DNA from: Wujia chipingensis
Lineage (GTDB): Bacteria > Bacillota > Clostridia > Lachnospirales > Lachnospiraceae
Direction: 5' to 3'
DNA length: 64,000 nucleotides
Assembly (NCBI RefSeq): GCF_014337155.1
Contig: NZ_CP060632.1
Coordinates: 124,001 to 188,000, forward strand
Shown here: positions 45,683-55,612 of the stretch, piece by piece
Position numbering within the stretch: the first letter of the stretch is position 1
Layout of the letters: every line of letters begins with the position of its first letter
Made by a program: the position numbers and the translations under genes
Notes under the pieces: generated by a model
Databases searched by the model: none
What the model saw: only the letters and a program-made list of their open reading frames with translations
Told to the model about the DNA's origin: nothing

Positions 45683-45750
45683 TCATATTGAAGAATCGTA
45701 ATTGCAGGAGACTGCGGCTTGCGAAAGATAAGAAAAAGGAGGGAGAAGCA

Positions 45751-46038
45751 ATGAGAATAGGAACCTATAATATGATCAGTCAGATCTATGGCAACACAGG
45801 CACCAAGAAGACGAAGACTTCTGGAACAACCGGATCAGGAAGCTTTTTGGATCAGGTATCTTTCTCAAGCATGGGAAAAGATATGCAGACAGCAAAGACA
45901 GCACTGGGCAATACACCAGATGTCAGAGAGTCCAAGATTCAGGATCTGAAGCGCCGGATTGACAACGGCACATATGATGTGAGCGTGGATGATTTCGCAC
46001 AGAAATTACTGGACAGTTACAGCAAGACAAATATCTAA
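45751..46038 (+). CDS. flgM: FlgM, anti-sigma-28 factor
   Basis: 95 residues from ATG 45751 after AAAAGGAGGGAG. The C-terminal ESKIQDLKRRIDNGTYDVSVDDFAQKLLDSY is the sigma-binding FlgM domain; the N-terminal half is Ser/Thr/Gly-rich and unstructured. FlgM holds sigma-28 until the hook is complete and is then exported. An in-frame upstream extension has no ribosome-binding site. Confidence 0.93.
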   Translation: MRIGTYNMISQIYGNTGTKKTKTSGTTGSGSFLDQVSFSSMGKDMQTAKTALGNTPDVRESKIQDLKRRIDNGTYDVSVDDFAQKLLDSYSKTNI

Positions 46039-46051
46039 AAGAGGATGCGAC

Positions 46052-46579
46052 ATGGCAAGTATAATTGAGAATCTGATTACGGAATTGAATGATGAGTATG
46101 CATTGTATGAGCAGCTTCTGCAGGTGTCGATGGAGAAGACGGGTGCGATTGTATCGAACAATCTTGACCGTCTGTCTGAGACAACCGAGAAGGAGCAGCG
46201 TCTGGCAGATGCGCTTGCAAGCGTGGAACACAGACGGCGCGAGACAATGACAAATGTAGCGAATATCTTAGGCAAACGACCAGATGATGTCAAGGTGATG
46301 GACGTTGTTACATTTCTGGAAGGACAGCCGGAATTCCATGATCCGCTGCTTGCGATCAACGAGAAGCTGGCGAAGCTTGCACGGAAGGTGCGGGAAGTAA
46401 ACGGACATAATCAGAATCTGATTCAGGATGCACTTGAAATGATCGAGTATAACATCAATCTGATGCAGAATTTAAACCGGGCGCCGGAGACGGCAGAGTA
46501 TTCGAAAGAGATGTTCAAGAGCAACGCTGCATATGCAGGCGGTGCCGATGTACCGGGCAGATTTGATGTACAGAATTAA
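46052..46579 (+). CDS. flgN: FlgN, hook-filament junction chaperone
   Basis: 175 residues from ATG 46052 after AGAGGAT, 13 bases downstream of flgM. An all-helical protein with NLITELNDEYALYEQLLQV at the start and the FlgN-like QDALEMIEYNINLMQNL near the end. FlgN escorts FlgK and FlgL to the export gate. Its position before flgK supports the call. Confidence 0.87.
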   Translation: MASIIENLITELNDEYALYEQLLQVSMEKTGAIVSNNLDRLSETTEKEQRLADALASVEHRRRETMTNVANILGKRPDDVKVMDVVTFLEGQPEFHDPLLAINEKLAKLARKVREVNGHNQNLIQDALEMIEYNINLMQNLNRAPETAEYSKEMFKSNAAYAGGADVPGRFDVQN

Positions 46580-46600
46580 CGGGAATAAGGGAGTAAACGT

Positions 46601-48418
46601 ATGGCAGGAACGATGGGACGGTTGACGGTTGGCGTAACAGGACTTCAGACAAGTCAATATGCGTTAAATGCAACCGCACATAATTTAATAAACACACAGA
46701 CTGAGGGCTATACCAGACAGCAGGTACTCCTGACAGACCAGTCATATAACAGAGTCGCAACGGACTCATATTATATCAATAACGTAGGTATGGGAGTTGT
46801 AACGGCGCAGATCCGACAGGTGCGCGACCAGTTTGCAGATGATACCTACCGCACAGAGAGCGGGCGTATGAGCTACTACAAGGCGCAGTATGAAACCGTC
46901 TCAGAGATAGAGAATTATTTCGGTGAGTTAGAGGGTAAGGATTTTAACACGACGTTAAACGATATGTGGACATCCATGCAGGAGCTGCAGAAGGAGTCGA
47001 ACAGTATCGTAACGCGGAGCTCCTTTATCTCCAATGCACTCACCCTGATCGATCGTGTGCAGACGATACGTTCCAGTCTGATCGAGTATCAGCGGAATCT
47101 GAACACGGAGATCAAGGATCAGGTCAAGACAGTCAATGATCTTGCATCTACCATCTATGAACTCAACCAGCAGATCCGTGCGGTTGAGGCAGGAAATGTG
47201 GAAAAAGCAAATGACTTAAAGGACAAGCGGAATCAGGCACTTGATAAGCTTTCTTCTATTGTGAATACCGAAGTTGTAAACAACGAAGACGGTACGGTAG
47301 AGGTGTATCTGGAAGGACATACACTGGTTACGCTTGGAAGAACCTACACACTGACGACACAGAAGGTGTGTGAGAATGAGAAATATCAGCAGAATTACGG
47401 ATTCACAGGTTCTTCGACGGACTTCCTGATGCCGGTATGGGAGCAGGATGGCGATCCTTTGTTTAATATAAACCGGGTACCGACCGCGGACAGTAACAGC
47501 GATATCGGTTCTCTGAATGGTCTTATGATGTCGCGGGGTTATTTTATCAGTAACTACACGGACGTACCGACAAAGCCGACGAAACCGCTGGAGAAAGATT
47601 TTGCTAACAATGCGGATTATCAGACGGCGATGGCGCAGTACGAGCAGGACGTCAAAGATTATGTAAAAGATCTGGAATATTTTAATACGTATGTGGAACC
47701 ATACACGATTACGAATCTGGAGGCACAGTTTGATGTGCTGATTCATGCGATGGTGACACAGATCAACGATACGTTGTGTCCGAACAAAACCGTGACGCTG
47801 GCAGATGGTTCTACCGTAAAGGTGTTGGACGAGGATACTGCAGGTATCGGCATGGGTTCAGGTAATGAGTATCCGGGCACCGAGTTGTTTACGCGAAACA
47901 GCGTGGAGCGGTACACAGAGCGTACACTGACGTTGGCAGATGGAACGACACAGACGTTCAAGGTATATAACGAAGAAAATCCGGACGATTTCTATTCGCT
48001 TTATACGATCGGAAACCTGAAGGTGAACGAGAAGCTGTTACAGAATCCGTCCCTGCTTCCACTCTCCCGTGTATCGGGTGAGGAGGCACAGACGATCGCA
48101 GATGAGTTGCTGGCACGGTGGAACGATAAGTTTGCAACGGTCAGTCCGAATTCTCTGGTGCAGTGCAATTACAAAGATTATTACAGCGGTATGATGGATG
48201 ATCTGTCAGACCGTGGTTACACATACAAATCCATGATGGAAACCGGACAGCAGGCAGTGTCCGACGCCGAGAATACGAGACAGCAGCTGCTTGGCGTATC
48301 CTCTGATGAGGAGTTATCCAGCATGATCAAATTCCAGCATGCATATAATGCGTCCTCCCGATATATCAACACCGTATCCGAGATGATTGCTTATCTGATC
48401 GAGAAGCTGGGTGCATAA
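46601..48418 (+). CDS. flgK: FlgK hook-associated protein 1, first copy
   Basis: 605 residues. N-terminal TAHNLINTQTEGYTRQQVLL and C-terminal SSMIKFQHAYNASSRYINTVSEMI are FlgK-type rod-hook signatures. The variable middle (about 230-470) includes a Pro/Lys-rich VPTKPTKPLEK stretch. FlgK joins the hook to FlgL and the filament. A second, divergent flgK-like gene follows directly. Confidence 0.93.
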   Translation: MAGTMGRLTVGVTGLQTSQYALNATAHNLINTQTEGYTRQQVLLTDQSYNRVATDSYYINNVGMGVVTAQIRQVRDQFADDTYRTESGRMSYYKAQYETVSEIENYFGELEGKDFNTTLNDMWTSMQELQKESNSIVTRSSFISNALTLIDRVQTIRSSLIEYQRNLNTEIKDQVKTVNDLASTIYELNQQIRAVEAGNVEKANDLKDKRNQALDKLSSIVNTEVVNNEDGTVEVYLEGHTLVTLGRTYTLTTQKVCENEKYQQNYGFTGSSTDFLMPVWEQDGDPLFNINRVPTADSNSDIGSLNGLMMSRGYFISNYTDVPTKPTKPLEKDFANNADYQTAMAQYEQDVKDYVKDLEYFNTYVEPYTITNLEAQFDVLIHAMVTQINDTLCPNKTVTLADGSTVKVLDEDTAGIGMGSGNEYPGTELFTRNSVERYTERTLTLADGTTQTFKVYNEENPDDFYSLYTIGNLKVNEKLLQNPSLLPLSRVSGEEAQTIADELLARWNDKFATVSPNSLVQCNYKDYYSGMMDDLSDRGYTYKSMMETGQQAVSDAENTRQQLLGVSSDEELSSMIKFQHAYNASSRYINTVSEMIAYLIEKLGA

Positions 48419-48460
48419 AAGAAACGATAATTCGCAATTGACAAAGAAGGAGTGGAAGCG

Positions 48461-50329
48461 ATGCCATCTACATTTTTAGGACTCAATACAGGTCTTTCGG
48501 GACTGACATATTTCCAGACGGCGCTGAATACAACCGCGCACAATATATCCAATGCGGATACAAAAGGATATTCCAGACAGAACGTGCAGGCTTCCGCATC
48601 GGACGCCTTACGTCTGAACAAGACGTATGGTATGATGGGAACCGGTATTACCGCTTCAGCCGTAGAACGTCAGAGAAATGCATATTACGACACGAAATAC
48701 TGGTCTGCAAATTCCAAGTACAGTCAGTACAATTCACAGCATGCCAATCTCGAACAGTTACAGACGTATATGAACGAAATGACTTCCGAGGCAGGCTATA
48801 CAAAATGGATGGCAGAGATGTCCGATGCCATGCAGGATCTCTCGACAAAGCCAGCCGATTATACAACGCGAATCTCCTTTGCGCTTACGGCAGATTCTTT
48901 CACAGACATGGTGAATGAGCTTGCAAGCAATTTCCAATCGACGCAGAAGACGATCAACGATGAGGTTGAACTTGCAGTCAGCGAAGTGAACTCGCTTGCA
49001 AAGCAGATCTACGAGTTGACACAGGAGATTATCACAGTCGAATTAAAGGGTGGAAATGCAAACGACCTGCGTGATAAGCGGGGCGTATGTATCGACACAT
49101 TATCCGAATATATCAATGTTGATGTGGACGAGCGAAGCATCATGTATGGTGTGGGAAATGATCAGGTCGAAGCAAATGCCAAGACTCTGACGATCCGTAT
49201 TAATGGTGAAATCCTGGTCGATGAGCTTGGTTACAATGAACTGACCATAGTTCCACGGGAGCAGAAGGTGAACCAGAATGATCAGGATGGTCTGGTTGAT
49301 ATTTATTGGAAGAACGCGGATGATACTGCGGGAGAATTCTTCAATACGGCGAATACAACCGGAAGAATCGCAGGTCTGTTCAACATCCGTGACGGCAACA
49401 ATGGTGAGGTATTTTCCGGAAAAACAACTGCTGTATCGGACAATCCACCGGAAGTGACAGTATCGCTTGCAGAGAGTGTTGCCATGAAAGATCTGAACAT
49501 TCCAAGCGAGGGAACAATTACCCTGAACGGTAAAGATTATCTGTACGACGGCTGGACGGCCGAGTATGATGCAGCCGGAAAGCTGAATAACTTTACATTT
49601 AAAAATATGACGATGATTGATGAGAAGAATGCGGAAGTAACAGCTATCTTCCCGACAGGTATCGACGGACGTCAGGCACAGATTGGCGTCAAAAATATGA
49701 CAAAGGGTATTCCGTATTATCAGGCAAAGTTAAACGAGCTGGTGCGTGTATTCTCCAAGTACATGAACGACCTGACAGGCGCGGGTGCCGATGCCGATGG
49801 AAATCCGGGACTTGATGCATTTACCGCACAGGCACCGGATGGACACGATTTCGTATTGAAGGGCAGCATGCAGGGAACTGGAACGATTTCTTCCGGCGAC
49901 GACAGCTATTACCGTCTGAACGGACTGAACTGGGAGCTGAACCAGCAGTGGAAGACCGATCCGAAGAAGATTGTTGTGTCTTACAAGGAAGATATCGATC
50001 AGGGCAACATAGAGGCAAGGGGCATCTTAGAAAAGATGATGGCTGGACTGACGGATACATCGATGTTCCAGCAGGGTAATGTCTCACATTTCCTGCAGGC
50101 AATCACAACAAACATGGCGGTCGATACAAAGAAAAATGAGGTATTTGCAGCAAATCAGGATGATATCCGATACACGATTGATAACCAGAGAGCATCTATT
50201 TCCGGTGTCGATAAGAACGAGGAAGGTTCGAATCTGACGAAGTTCCAGGAACTGTACCGGCTGGCATCCAAGGTGATATCTGTATTAAATGAGGTGTACG
50301 ATAAGTTAATTAATGAGACTGGCGTGTAA
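48461..50329 (+). CDS. FlgK hook-associated protein, second copy
   Basis: 622 residues from ATG 48461, eight bases after AAGGAG; a GTG at 48452 overlaps the ribosome-binding site. N-terminal TAHNISNADTKGYSRQNVQ is again FlgK-type, while the C-terminus ends LTKFQELYRLASKVISVLNEVYDKL. The C-terminal helix differs from the first copy, and the middle domain differs in sequence and length. Both copies are intact, so the junction may hold two kinds of subunit, or they are used alternately. Confidence 0.9.
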   Translation: MPSTFLGLNTGLSGLTYFQTALNTTAHNISNADTKGYSRQNVQASASDALRLNKTYGMMGTGITASAVERQRNAYYDTKYWSANSKYSQYNSQHANLEQLQTYMNEMTSEAGYTKWMAEMSDAMQDLSTKPADYTTRISFALTADSFTDMVNELASNFQSTQKTINDEVELAVSEVNSLAKQIYELTQEIITVELKGGNANDLRDKRGVCIDTLSEYINVDVDERSIMYGVGNDQVEANAKTLTIRINGEILVDELGYNELTIVPREQKVNQNDQDGLVDIYWKNADDTAGEFFNTANTTGRIAGLFNIRDGNNGEVFSGKTTAVSDNPPEVTVSLAESVAMKDLNIPSEGTITLNGKDYLYDGWTAEYDAAGKLNNFTFKNMTMIDEKNAEVTAIFPTGIDGRQAQIGVKNMTKGIPYYQAKLNELVRVFSKYMNDLTGAGADADGNPGLDAFTAQAPDGHDFVLKGSMQGTGTISSGDDSYYRLNGLNWELNQQWKTDPKKIVVSYKEDIDQGNIEARGILEKMMAGLTDTSMFQQGNVSHFLQAITTNMAVDTKKNEVFAANQDDIRYTIDNQRASISGVDKNEEGSNLTKFQELYRLASKVISVLNEVYDKLINETGV

Positions 50330-50380
50330 CATAGAAAAGTAAGGAATGAGTATAGCTGGTAATTGCGGAGGAGGCGTATT

Positions 50381-51910
50381 ATGCGAATTACAAATCAGAT
50401 GATCTCCAATAACTCTCTGCGGAATATGCAGAAAACCATGGCAAATGTGGATAACCGCACAACGCAGATGGAGACAGGAAAGAAAATTACAAAGGCATCC
50501 GAGGATCCGGTTGTTGCCGTGCGTGCCCTGAAGCTTCGTACGATGGTAACCCAGCTGGAGCAGTACAAGGACAAGAACATCGGCGATGCAGAATCGTGGT
50601 TGAAGATTACAACAACCTCTCTGGACAACATCACTTCACGACTCGAAGATATCCAGAGCTATTGTACACAGGGCTCGACGGATTCGTTCAATACCTCCGA
50701 CCGAAGCGCGATCATTGATGTGTTAAAAGAGATGCAGGATATGATCAACAGTGAGGGAAATTCAACCTACGCTGGACGTTATATCTTCTCAGGTTATAAA
50801 ACGGATCGCTCCCTTGCATTTAATGAGACAGAAGATATCAAGAAATATTCATACAAGATTACACAGCATTTAAACGCGGATAATCTGGATATGAAAACGG
50901 TCGTATTAAACGGCGTGAACAATGAAGATGTAGATGGGATTCTGGCAGGCACAAGTACCTATGTAAAGCCGGACAAGGAACAGGTTTACCGCCTGAATCT
51001 GGCATATGAGGGCATTTCAAGTAAGGATAGTCAGGGCAATGTAGCACTTTCCCTGAAAGCACTGGATGCAAATGGTAACACAATCGATTTAAGCGGATTT
51101 AAGCAGACGATTAAGACTACTGCGGATGCAGACACCTATTATCAGGTTGGACCGGATGATATCAATATCATTGAGGAAACCGGCGAAATCATCTTTGGTG
51201 AAAACGTGTACAATACACTCAAACAGGCGGACGATATCGTAGTTGACTACGCAAAAAATAAGTTTGAGGCAGGTGACCTCCGCCCGGAGCACTATTTCGA
51301 TTGTACGCAGTACACGGAGCAGTCGGATGGAAGTATTAAGACTGTGGACTACGATACATATGACCGGACGCAGGCGATTTATTATGAAGTGAATTTCAGC
51401 CAGAGTATTCAGGTTAATACGGAAGGCAAAAATATTATCAACGATGATATGAGCAACAACATCAATGATCTGATCTATACATTACAGGAACTGGATGCGG
51501 CAGAAAAGACGCAGACAAAGCTCAAGAATATGCTTACAGATACCCAGTATGCATCGAATGATGATGCAGTAAAGCAGATCAACGCCATGCTGGAAGATAT
51601 CAACGTCGAAATCGCTATTAAGAAAGAGACGATGCAGAAGACATTTGCGAAGAACATCACGAACTTTCAGGGATATATGGATCAGGTATCTGCAATCCAG
51701 TCCGATGTCGGAAGCCGTATGACAAAACTTGACATGATCAGAACTCGCGTGACAGAACAGTACAGCACATTCAAGGAATTGAAGTCTGAAAATGAGGATG
51801 TGAGCACGGAAGAGGCAGCATTGAACTTTAAGGAAGCGAATGTCGTATATGAGGCAGCGCTTGCAGCTACAAGCAATCTGGTCAGAGCGTCGTTGTTGGA
51901 TTACCTATAG
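50381..51910 (+). CDS. flgL: FlgL, hook-associated protein 3
   Basis: 509 residues from ATG 50381 after GGAGGAGG. N-terminal MRITNQMISNNSLRNMQ and KKITKASEDPVVAVRAL, and C-terminal EANVVYEAALAATSNLVRASLLDYL, are FlgL/flagellin-like helices. The middle is longer than in the roughly 300-residue FlgL of other Firmicutes, with an inserted domain of about 200 residues. FlgL connects FlgK with the flagellin filament. Confidence 0.93.
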   Translation: MRITNQMISNNSLRNMQKTMANVDNRTTQMETGKKITKASEDPVVAVRALKLRTMVTQLEQYKDKNIGDAESWLKITTTSLDNITSRLEDIQSYCTQGSTDSFNTSDRSAIIDVLKEMQDMINSEGNSTYAGRYIFSGYKTDRSLAFNETEDIKKYSYKITQHLNADNLDMKTVVLNGVNNEDVDGILAGTSTYVKPDKEQVYRLNLAYEGISSKDSQGNVALSLKALDANGNTIDLSGFKQTIKTTADADTYYQVGPDDINIIEETGEIIFGENVYNTLKQADDIVVDYAKNKFEAGDLRPEHYFDCTQYTEQSDGSIKTVDYDTYDRTQAIYYEVNFSQSIQVNTEGKNIINDDMSNNINDLIYTLQELDAAEKTQTKLKNMLTDTQYASNDDAVKQINAMLEDINVEIAIKKETMQKTFAKNITNFQGYMDQVSAIQSDVGSRMTKLDMIRTRVTEQYSTFKELKSENEDVSTEEAALNFKEANVVYEAALAATSNLVRASLLDYL

Positions 51911-51966
51911 AGAAGTCGTTATTATTTTGTAGAACGTGGTTCCTAAATTTTGAGGAGGGATAAAGC

Positions 51967-52431
51967 ATGGTAGCAGAAACAAGATTATTTGGCACAGTCG
52001 ACATCGCGGAGGACAAGATCCTGGAGTTCCCGATGGGACTGATTGGTTTCGAGAATTTAAAGAAATTTGCGATTATTTATGACAGCGACCGCGAGGAGCG
52101 TTCGAAGATCAGCTGGTTACAGTCCATGGAGGAGCCTGCATTGGCACTTCCGATCATCCATCCATCGGAACTGATTGATGATTACGGTCCGATCGTGGAG
52201 GACGAGCTGATGAAGAACATCGGTGATCCTGCAGATGCGGATATTCTGATGTTTGTCACATTGTCGATTCCTTCGGACTTAACGAAGATGACAGCGAATC
52301 TGAAGGCTCCGATCATCATCAACACAGAGGGCAGAAAAGCCATTCAGGTGATCGTAGAGAACGAAGATTACAAGGTGAAATTCAATGCCTACGAGGCAAT
52401 CCAGAAGATGAAAGAAAAGGCAGGTGAGTAA
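51967..52431 (+). CDS. fliW: FliW, CsrA-antagonist assembly factor
   Basis: 154 residues after GAGGAGGGA. FliW pattern: [32 protein letters not shown] and a late [19 protein letters not shown]. FliW binds free flagellin or CsrA; when flagellin is exported, FliW releases to inhibit CsrA. It directly precedes csrA, with one base between stop and start. Confidence 0.96.
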   Translation: MVAETRLFGTVDIAEDKILEFPMGLIGFENLKKFAIIYDSDREERSKISWLQSMEEPALALPIIHPSELIDDYGPIVEDELMKNIGDPADADILMFVTLSIPSDLTKMTANLKAPIIINTEGRKAIQVIVENEDYKVKFNAYEAIQKMKEKAGE

Positions 52432-52432
52432 T

Positions 52433-52648
52433 ATGTTAGCACTATCCAGAAAACAAGGCGAATCCATCGTGATAGGCAATAACATTGAGATCACTGTGCT
52501 CGAGGCGAAGGGCGATCAGGTCAAGATCGGTATCTCCGCACCGAAGAGCGTGCCTGTCTACCGCAAGGAAATCTACGCACAGATTCAGAAAGAAAACCGC
52601 GAAGCTGTGGCGAATCTCGACGTAGAAAGTTTGAAAAAACTCTTATAA
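52433..52648 (+). CDS. csrA: CsrA, translational repressor
   Basis: 71 residues from ATG 52433; the family-typical start [15 protein letters not shown] favours this over an in-frame GTG nine bases upstream. The core [31 protein letters not shown] is complete. CsrA dimers bind GGA in hairpin loops and block ribosome binding, classically on hag. Candidate targets are seen before flaG and hag. Confidence 0.96.
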   Translation: MLALSRKQGESIVIGNNIEITVLEAKGDQVKIGISAPKSVPVYRKEIYAQIQKENREAVANLDVESLKKLL

Positions 52649-52702
52649 AGTGGTAAAGTATGAGTGATTAGTTGACGATACAACTAGTAGGAAACTATAG
52701 GC

Positions 52703-52750
52703 GTATGCCGTTCATGGATGGAAGGCATACAAGGTTCACGCAAGGAGGCG
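52703..52750 (+). promoter_or_regulatory. Candidate CsrA-binding hairpin before flaG
   Basis: GTATGCC (52703-52709) pairs with GGCATAC (52724-52730) around a 14-base loop that contains GGATGGA. The ribosome-binding site CAAGGAGGCG lies just downstream. A loop GGA plus a Shine-Dalgarno GGA is the classical CsrA arrangement. Confidence 0.55.
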
Positions 52751-52758
52751 TATAGATT

Positions 52759-53220
52759 ATGGGAATGGATGGAATCGGAGGCGTAGGAGCCTTAAATGTA
52801 AGTTCACAGACAAGAGTGACACGTCCGCAGTCTGAGACGGTGGATGTGAACACAGGCAGTACTGCTAACCAGCAGGTGCAGGCTGCGACTTTGCCACCGG
52901 TTTTTGGAAAAGGCAGTAGCGGCGATAATAATAGCAAGCCGGGTCAGCAGGATCGAGGTGCGGTACAGACCGATAAGGAAGTTGCACCGGACAAGATCAA
53001 GGCAGCGGTCGATGATCTGAACAAGACTGTAAAGCAGGCAAGTCCACTTCACCACACCCAGCTTAGCTTCAAGTATCATGAGGATACAAACCGGATTTCG
53101 ATTACCGTTACAGATAGTGATACCGATGAAGTAATCCGTGAGATTCCGCCGGAGAAGACACTCGATATGCTTGCAAAGGCATGGGAGATGGCAGGACTTC
53201 TGGTTGACGAGCGTCGTTAA
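52759..53220 (+). CDS. flaG: FlaG-like protein
   Basis: 153 residues after AAGGAGG. A disordered Gly/Ser/Gln-rich first half and a conserved C-terminal half with LSFKYHEDTNRISITVTDS, EVIREIPPEKTLDML and AGLLVDERR, typical of FlaG. FlaG influences filament length in several species. It lies in the usual place between csrA/hag and fliD. Confidence 0.9.
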   Translation: MGMDGIGGVGALNVSSQTRVTRPQSETVDVNTGSTANQQVQAATLPPVFGKGSSGDNNSKPGQQDRGAVQTDKEVAPDKIKAAVDDLNKTVKQASPLHHTQLSFKYHEDTNRISITVTDSDTDEVIREIPPEKTLDMLAKAWEMAGLLVDERR

Positions 53221-53268
53221 AGGAGAACCCCATCACGAACGAAGAGAGTGATATAGGAGGTATTAGTT

Positions 53269-55170
53269 ATGGCAATGCGTATGACAGGTCTCGTATCCGG
53301 CATGGATACCGAGAGCATGGTGAAAGAACTGGTCAGCGCCAGCTCTGAAAAAGTAAATAAAATCAAACAGAAAAAGCAGGATGTTGAGTGGAGGAAGGAG
53401 ATCTGGAGCGGACTCAATACGAAGATTTATAACTTCTACAAGACAGAGCTTTCTGCATTCAAGACTGTAAGTAGCTACAATGCGAAGAAAGCGGTGGCAA
53501 GTGATGAGACAAAGGTGTCTGTCAGCGTCGGAGCAAATGCTTCAAACGGTACACATTCGGTATCCGTAGAGCAGACCGCATCTTCTGCATATCTGACGGG
53601 GGACAATATCAAGATAAAAGGGAATTCCTATACCAGATACAATGACGCAGGACTTGCTACAAAGTTTGCGGATATGATAGATGCGTCCGGACAGAATCTG
53701 AGTCTGGCAGGACAGAAGATCTCTATCTCCGATGGAACCAACACGGTGGAATATGAGCTTGGCGGAACCGGGACAGATGGTGTTGCATCCCTTTCCGAAT
53801 TGAACGAGAAGCTTGCGAAGGAAGAGAACTTCAAAGGCTTGTCTGCAAGCATTAAGGACGGAAAGCTGACATTCACGAACACAACCGCGGAAACAGCAGA
53901 TGATGGCAGCAAGAGTGGAACAACTTATACTGTGAAGGCAGATGCACTTGGCATCGACGGTACCGTCGGTTACGACAAGGATGCAGCAGCCGGAAATACC
54001 GTGAGCGCTGCATTTACCGCGAAGGTGGCAAATAACTTTACAAGCGCAGATATCTCGGGGACTACGAAATTAGCGGATCTTGGAATCAAGGTTGGAACAA
54101 CATTTTCAGTCAATGGCAAGGATTTTGTCGTGGATGACAAGTCAACGATCAATGATTTCACGACAGCTGTCTCCAAGATGGGTGTCTCCGCAAGCTTTGA
54201 TGCCGCACAGGGAAGATTCTATGTCAATGCATCGAAGACCGGTGCTGCAAATGATTTCAATATCACATCGAGTGATAAGAGTGCATTGGAGGCACTTGGA
54301 CTTGGCAGTGGTTCTAAGAAGGTGGATGCAAGAGATGCCATCATCTATTATAATGGCGTCAAATACACGGGCGACAGCAACACGATGACCATCAACGGCA
54401 TGACCATCACTGCAAAGGCAAAGACAGATACAGCGGTGAATGTCGAAGTATCCGCAGATACAGATGCCGCTTATAATAACGTCAAGAAATTCGTGAAGGC
54501 TTACAATGAGCTGATCGATGAGATGAACAAATACTATAGTGAGAAGGATGCCGGATATGATGCCTTAACAGAGGATGAGAGAAGCAAGCTGTCCGACACG
54601 CAGATCGAGAAGTGGGAAGAGAAGGCAAAGCAGGGATTGCTGCGCCGGGATTCTACATTGCAGACATTGCTTTCTGACATGCGTACCATGCTGAACAAGG
54701 GCGTACAGGTGACACTTGCAGACGGTAGCACAAAGACGATGTCGCTTGCATCGATCGGTATCGTGACAGGTGATTATACGGAGAACGGTAAATTGCACAT
54801 TATGGGTGACGAAGATGATGAAAATTATGCGTCACAGGAGAACAAGCTTCGTGCAGCCTTGGAAGGAAATGACAACTTAGTCAGTCAGATCATTGGTGGA
54901 ACGACAGATAACAAAGGCGTCGGAACACAGATGTATGATTATCTCAGAAAATCCATGACACGTATCGAGGGTGTCCGGAGTACACAGACCTTCTACAACG
55001 ACAAGACACTTGACAGCGAGATCGACGATTATGATGATGAGATTGATAAGTGGGAAGAGAAGCTGCAGAACTTAGAGGATAAGTATTACAATCAGTTCTC
55101 CAAGATGGAAGCTGCGATGGCGAAGATGCAGAGCCAGCAGTCATATCTTTCGTCTTTATTCGGAGGCTGA
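53269..55170 (+). CDS. fliD: FliD, filament cap protein
   Basis: 633 residues. N-terminal MTGLVSGMDTESMVKELV and C-terminal YYNQFSKMEAAMAKMQSQQSYLSSLFGG are FliD signatures, and FVKAYNELIDEMNKYYSEKDAGYDAL is the conserved FliD_C entry. The middle domains (about 70-390) are beta-rich and variable. The cap pentamer folds flagellin at the filament tip. An AGGAGG site precedes the start, and fliS follows. Confidence 0.95.
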   Translation: MAMRMTGLVSGMDTESMVKELVSASSEKVNKIKQKKQDVEWRKEIWSGLNTKIYNFYKTELSAFKTVSSYNAKKAVASDETKVSVSVGANASNGTHSVSVEQTASSAYLTGDNIKIKGNSYTRYNDAGLATKFADMIDASGQNLSLAGQKISISDGTNTVEYELGGTGTDGVASLSELNEKLAKEENFKGLSASIKDGKLTFTNTTAETADDGSKSGTTYTVKADALGIDGTVGYDKDAAAGNTVSAAFTAKVANNFTSADISGTTKLADLGIKVGTTFSVNGKDFVVDDKSTINDFTTAVSKMGVSASFDAAQGRFYVNASKTGAANDFNITSSDKSALEALGLGSGSKKVDARDAIIYYNGVKYTGDSNTMTINGMTITAKAKTDTAVNVEVSADTDAAYNNVKKFVKAYNELIDEMNKYYSEKDAGYDALTEDERSKLSDTQIEKWEEKAKQGLLRRDSTLQTLLSDMRTMLNKGVQVTLADGSTKTMSLASIGIVTGDYTENGKLHIMGDEDDENYASQENKLRAALEGNDNLVSQIIGGTTDNKGVGTQMYDYLRKSMTRIEGVRSTQTFYNDKTLDSEIDDYDDEIDKWEEKLQNLEDKYYNQFSKMEAAMAKMQSQQSYLSSLFGG

Positions 55171-55210
55171 TGAAACATGGAAGACAAAATGGTATCTGGA
55201 GGGTTAGAAC

Positions 55211-55603
55211 ATGGCATATAACATGGCGGCAAAAGCATATGGAACGGGTAAGGTAGAGACAGCAACACCGGCGGAGCTTACCCTGATGCTCTATGAGGGT
55301 GCCGTAAAATTCTGCAATATCGCAGTGGTAGCACTCGAGAAGAAGGATTATGAGAAGACGAATACGAATATCCAGAAGTGCCGGAATATTATAGTAGAGC
55401 TTACCTCAACGCTGGATATGAAATATCCGGTGGCAGAGGACTTCAAGCGGATGTATGACTATATCTTTGCACTTCTGACCGAAGCGAATATGAACAAGGA
55501 TATGGAGCTTTTGAATCGTGCGCTCGGAGAGCTGCGCGATATGCGTGATATCTGGAAGGAAGTTATGAAACGTGCGCGGGGACCGCAATTTTCTTTGAGT
55601 TAG
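55211..55603 (+). CDS. fliS: FliS, flagellin export chaperone
   Basis: 130 residues. AYGTGKVETATPAELTLMLYEGAVKF at the start and NIQKCRNIIVELTSTLDMKYP are canonical FliS. It binds the flagellin C-terminus and, in complex, FliW-flagellin regulators. Ten bases before the FliT-like gene. Confidence 0.95.
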   Translation: MAYNMAAKAYGTGKVETATPAELTLMLYEGAVKFCNIAVVALEKKDYEKTNTNIQKCRNIIVELTSTLDMKYPVAEDFKRMYDYIFALLTEANMNKDMELLNRALGELRDMRDIWKEVMKRARGPQFSLS

Positions 55604-55612
55604 GAGGCAGAC

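Noticed and set aside
52424..52432. GTG start for CsrA giving MSN before MLALSRK
   Set aside because: CsrA proteins almost always begin MLxLxRK, and the GTG lies inside fliW.
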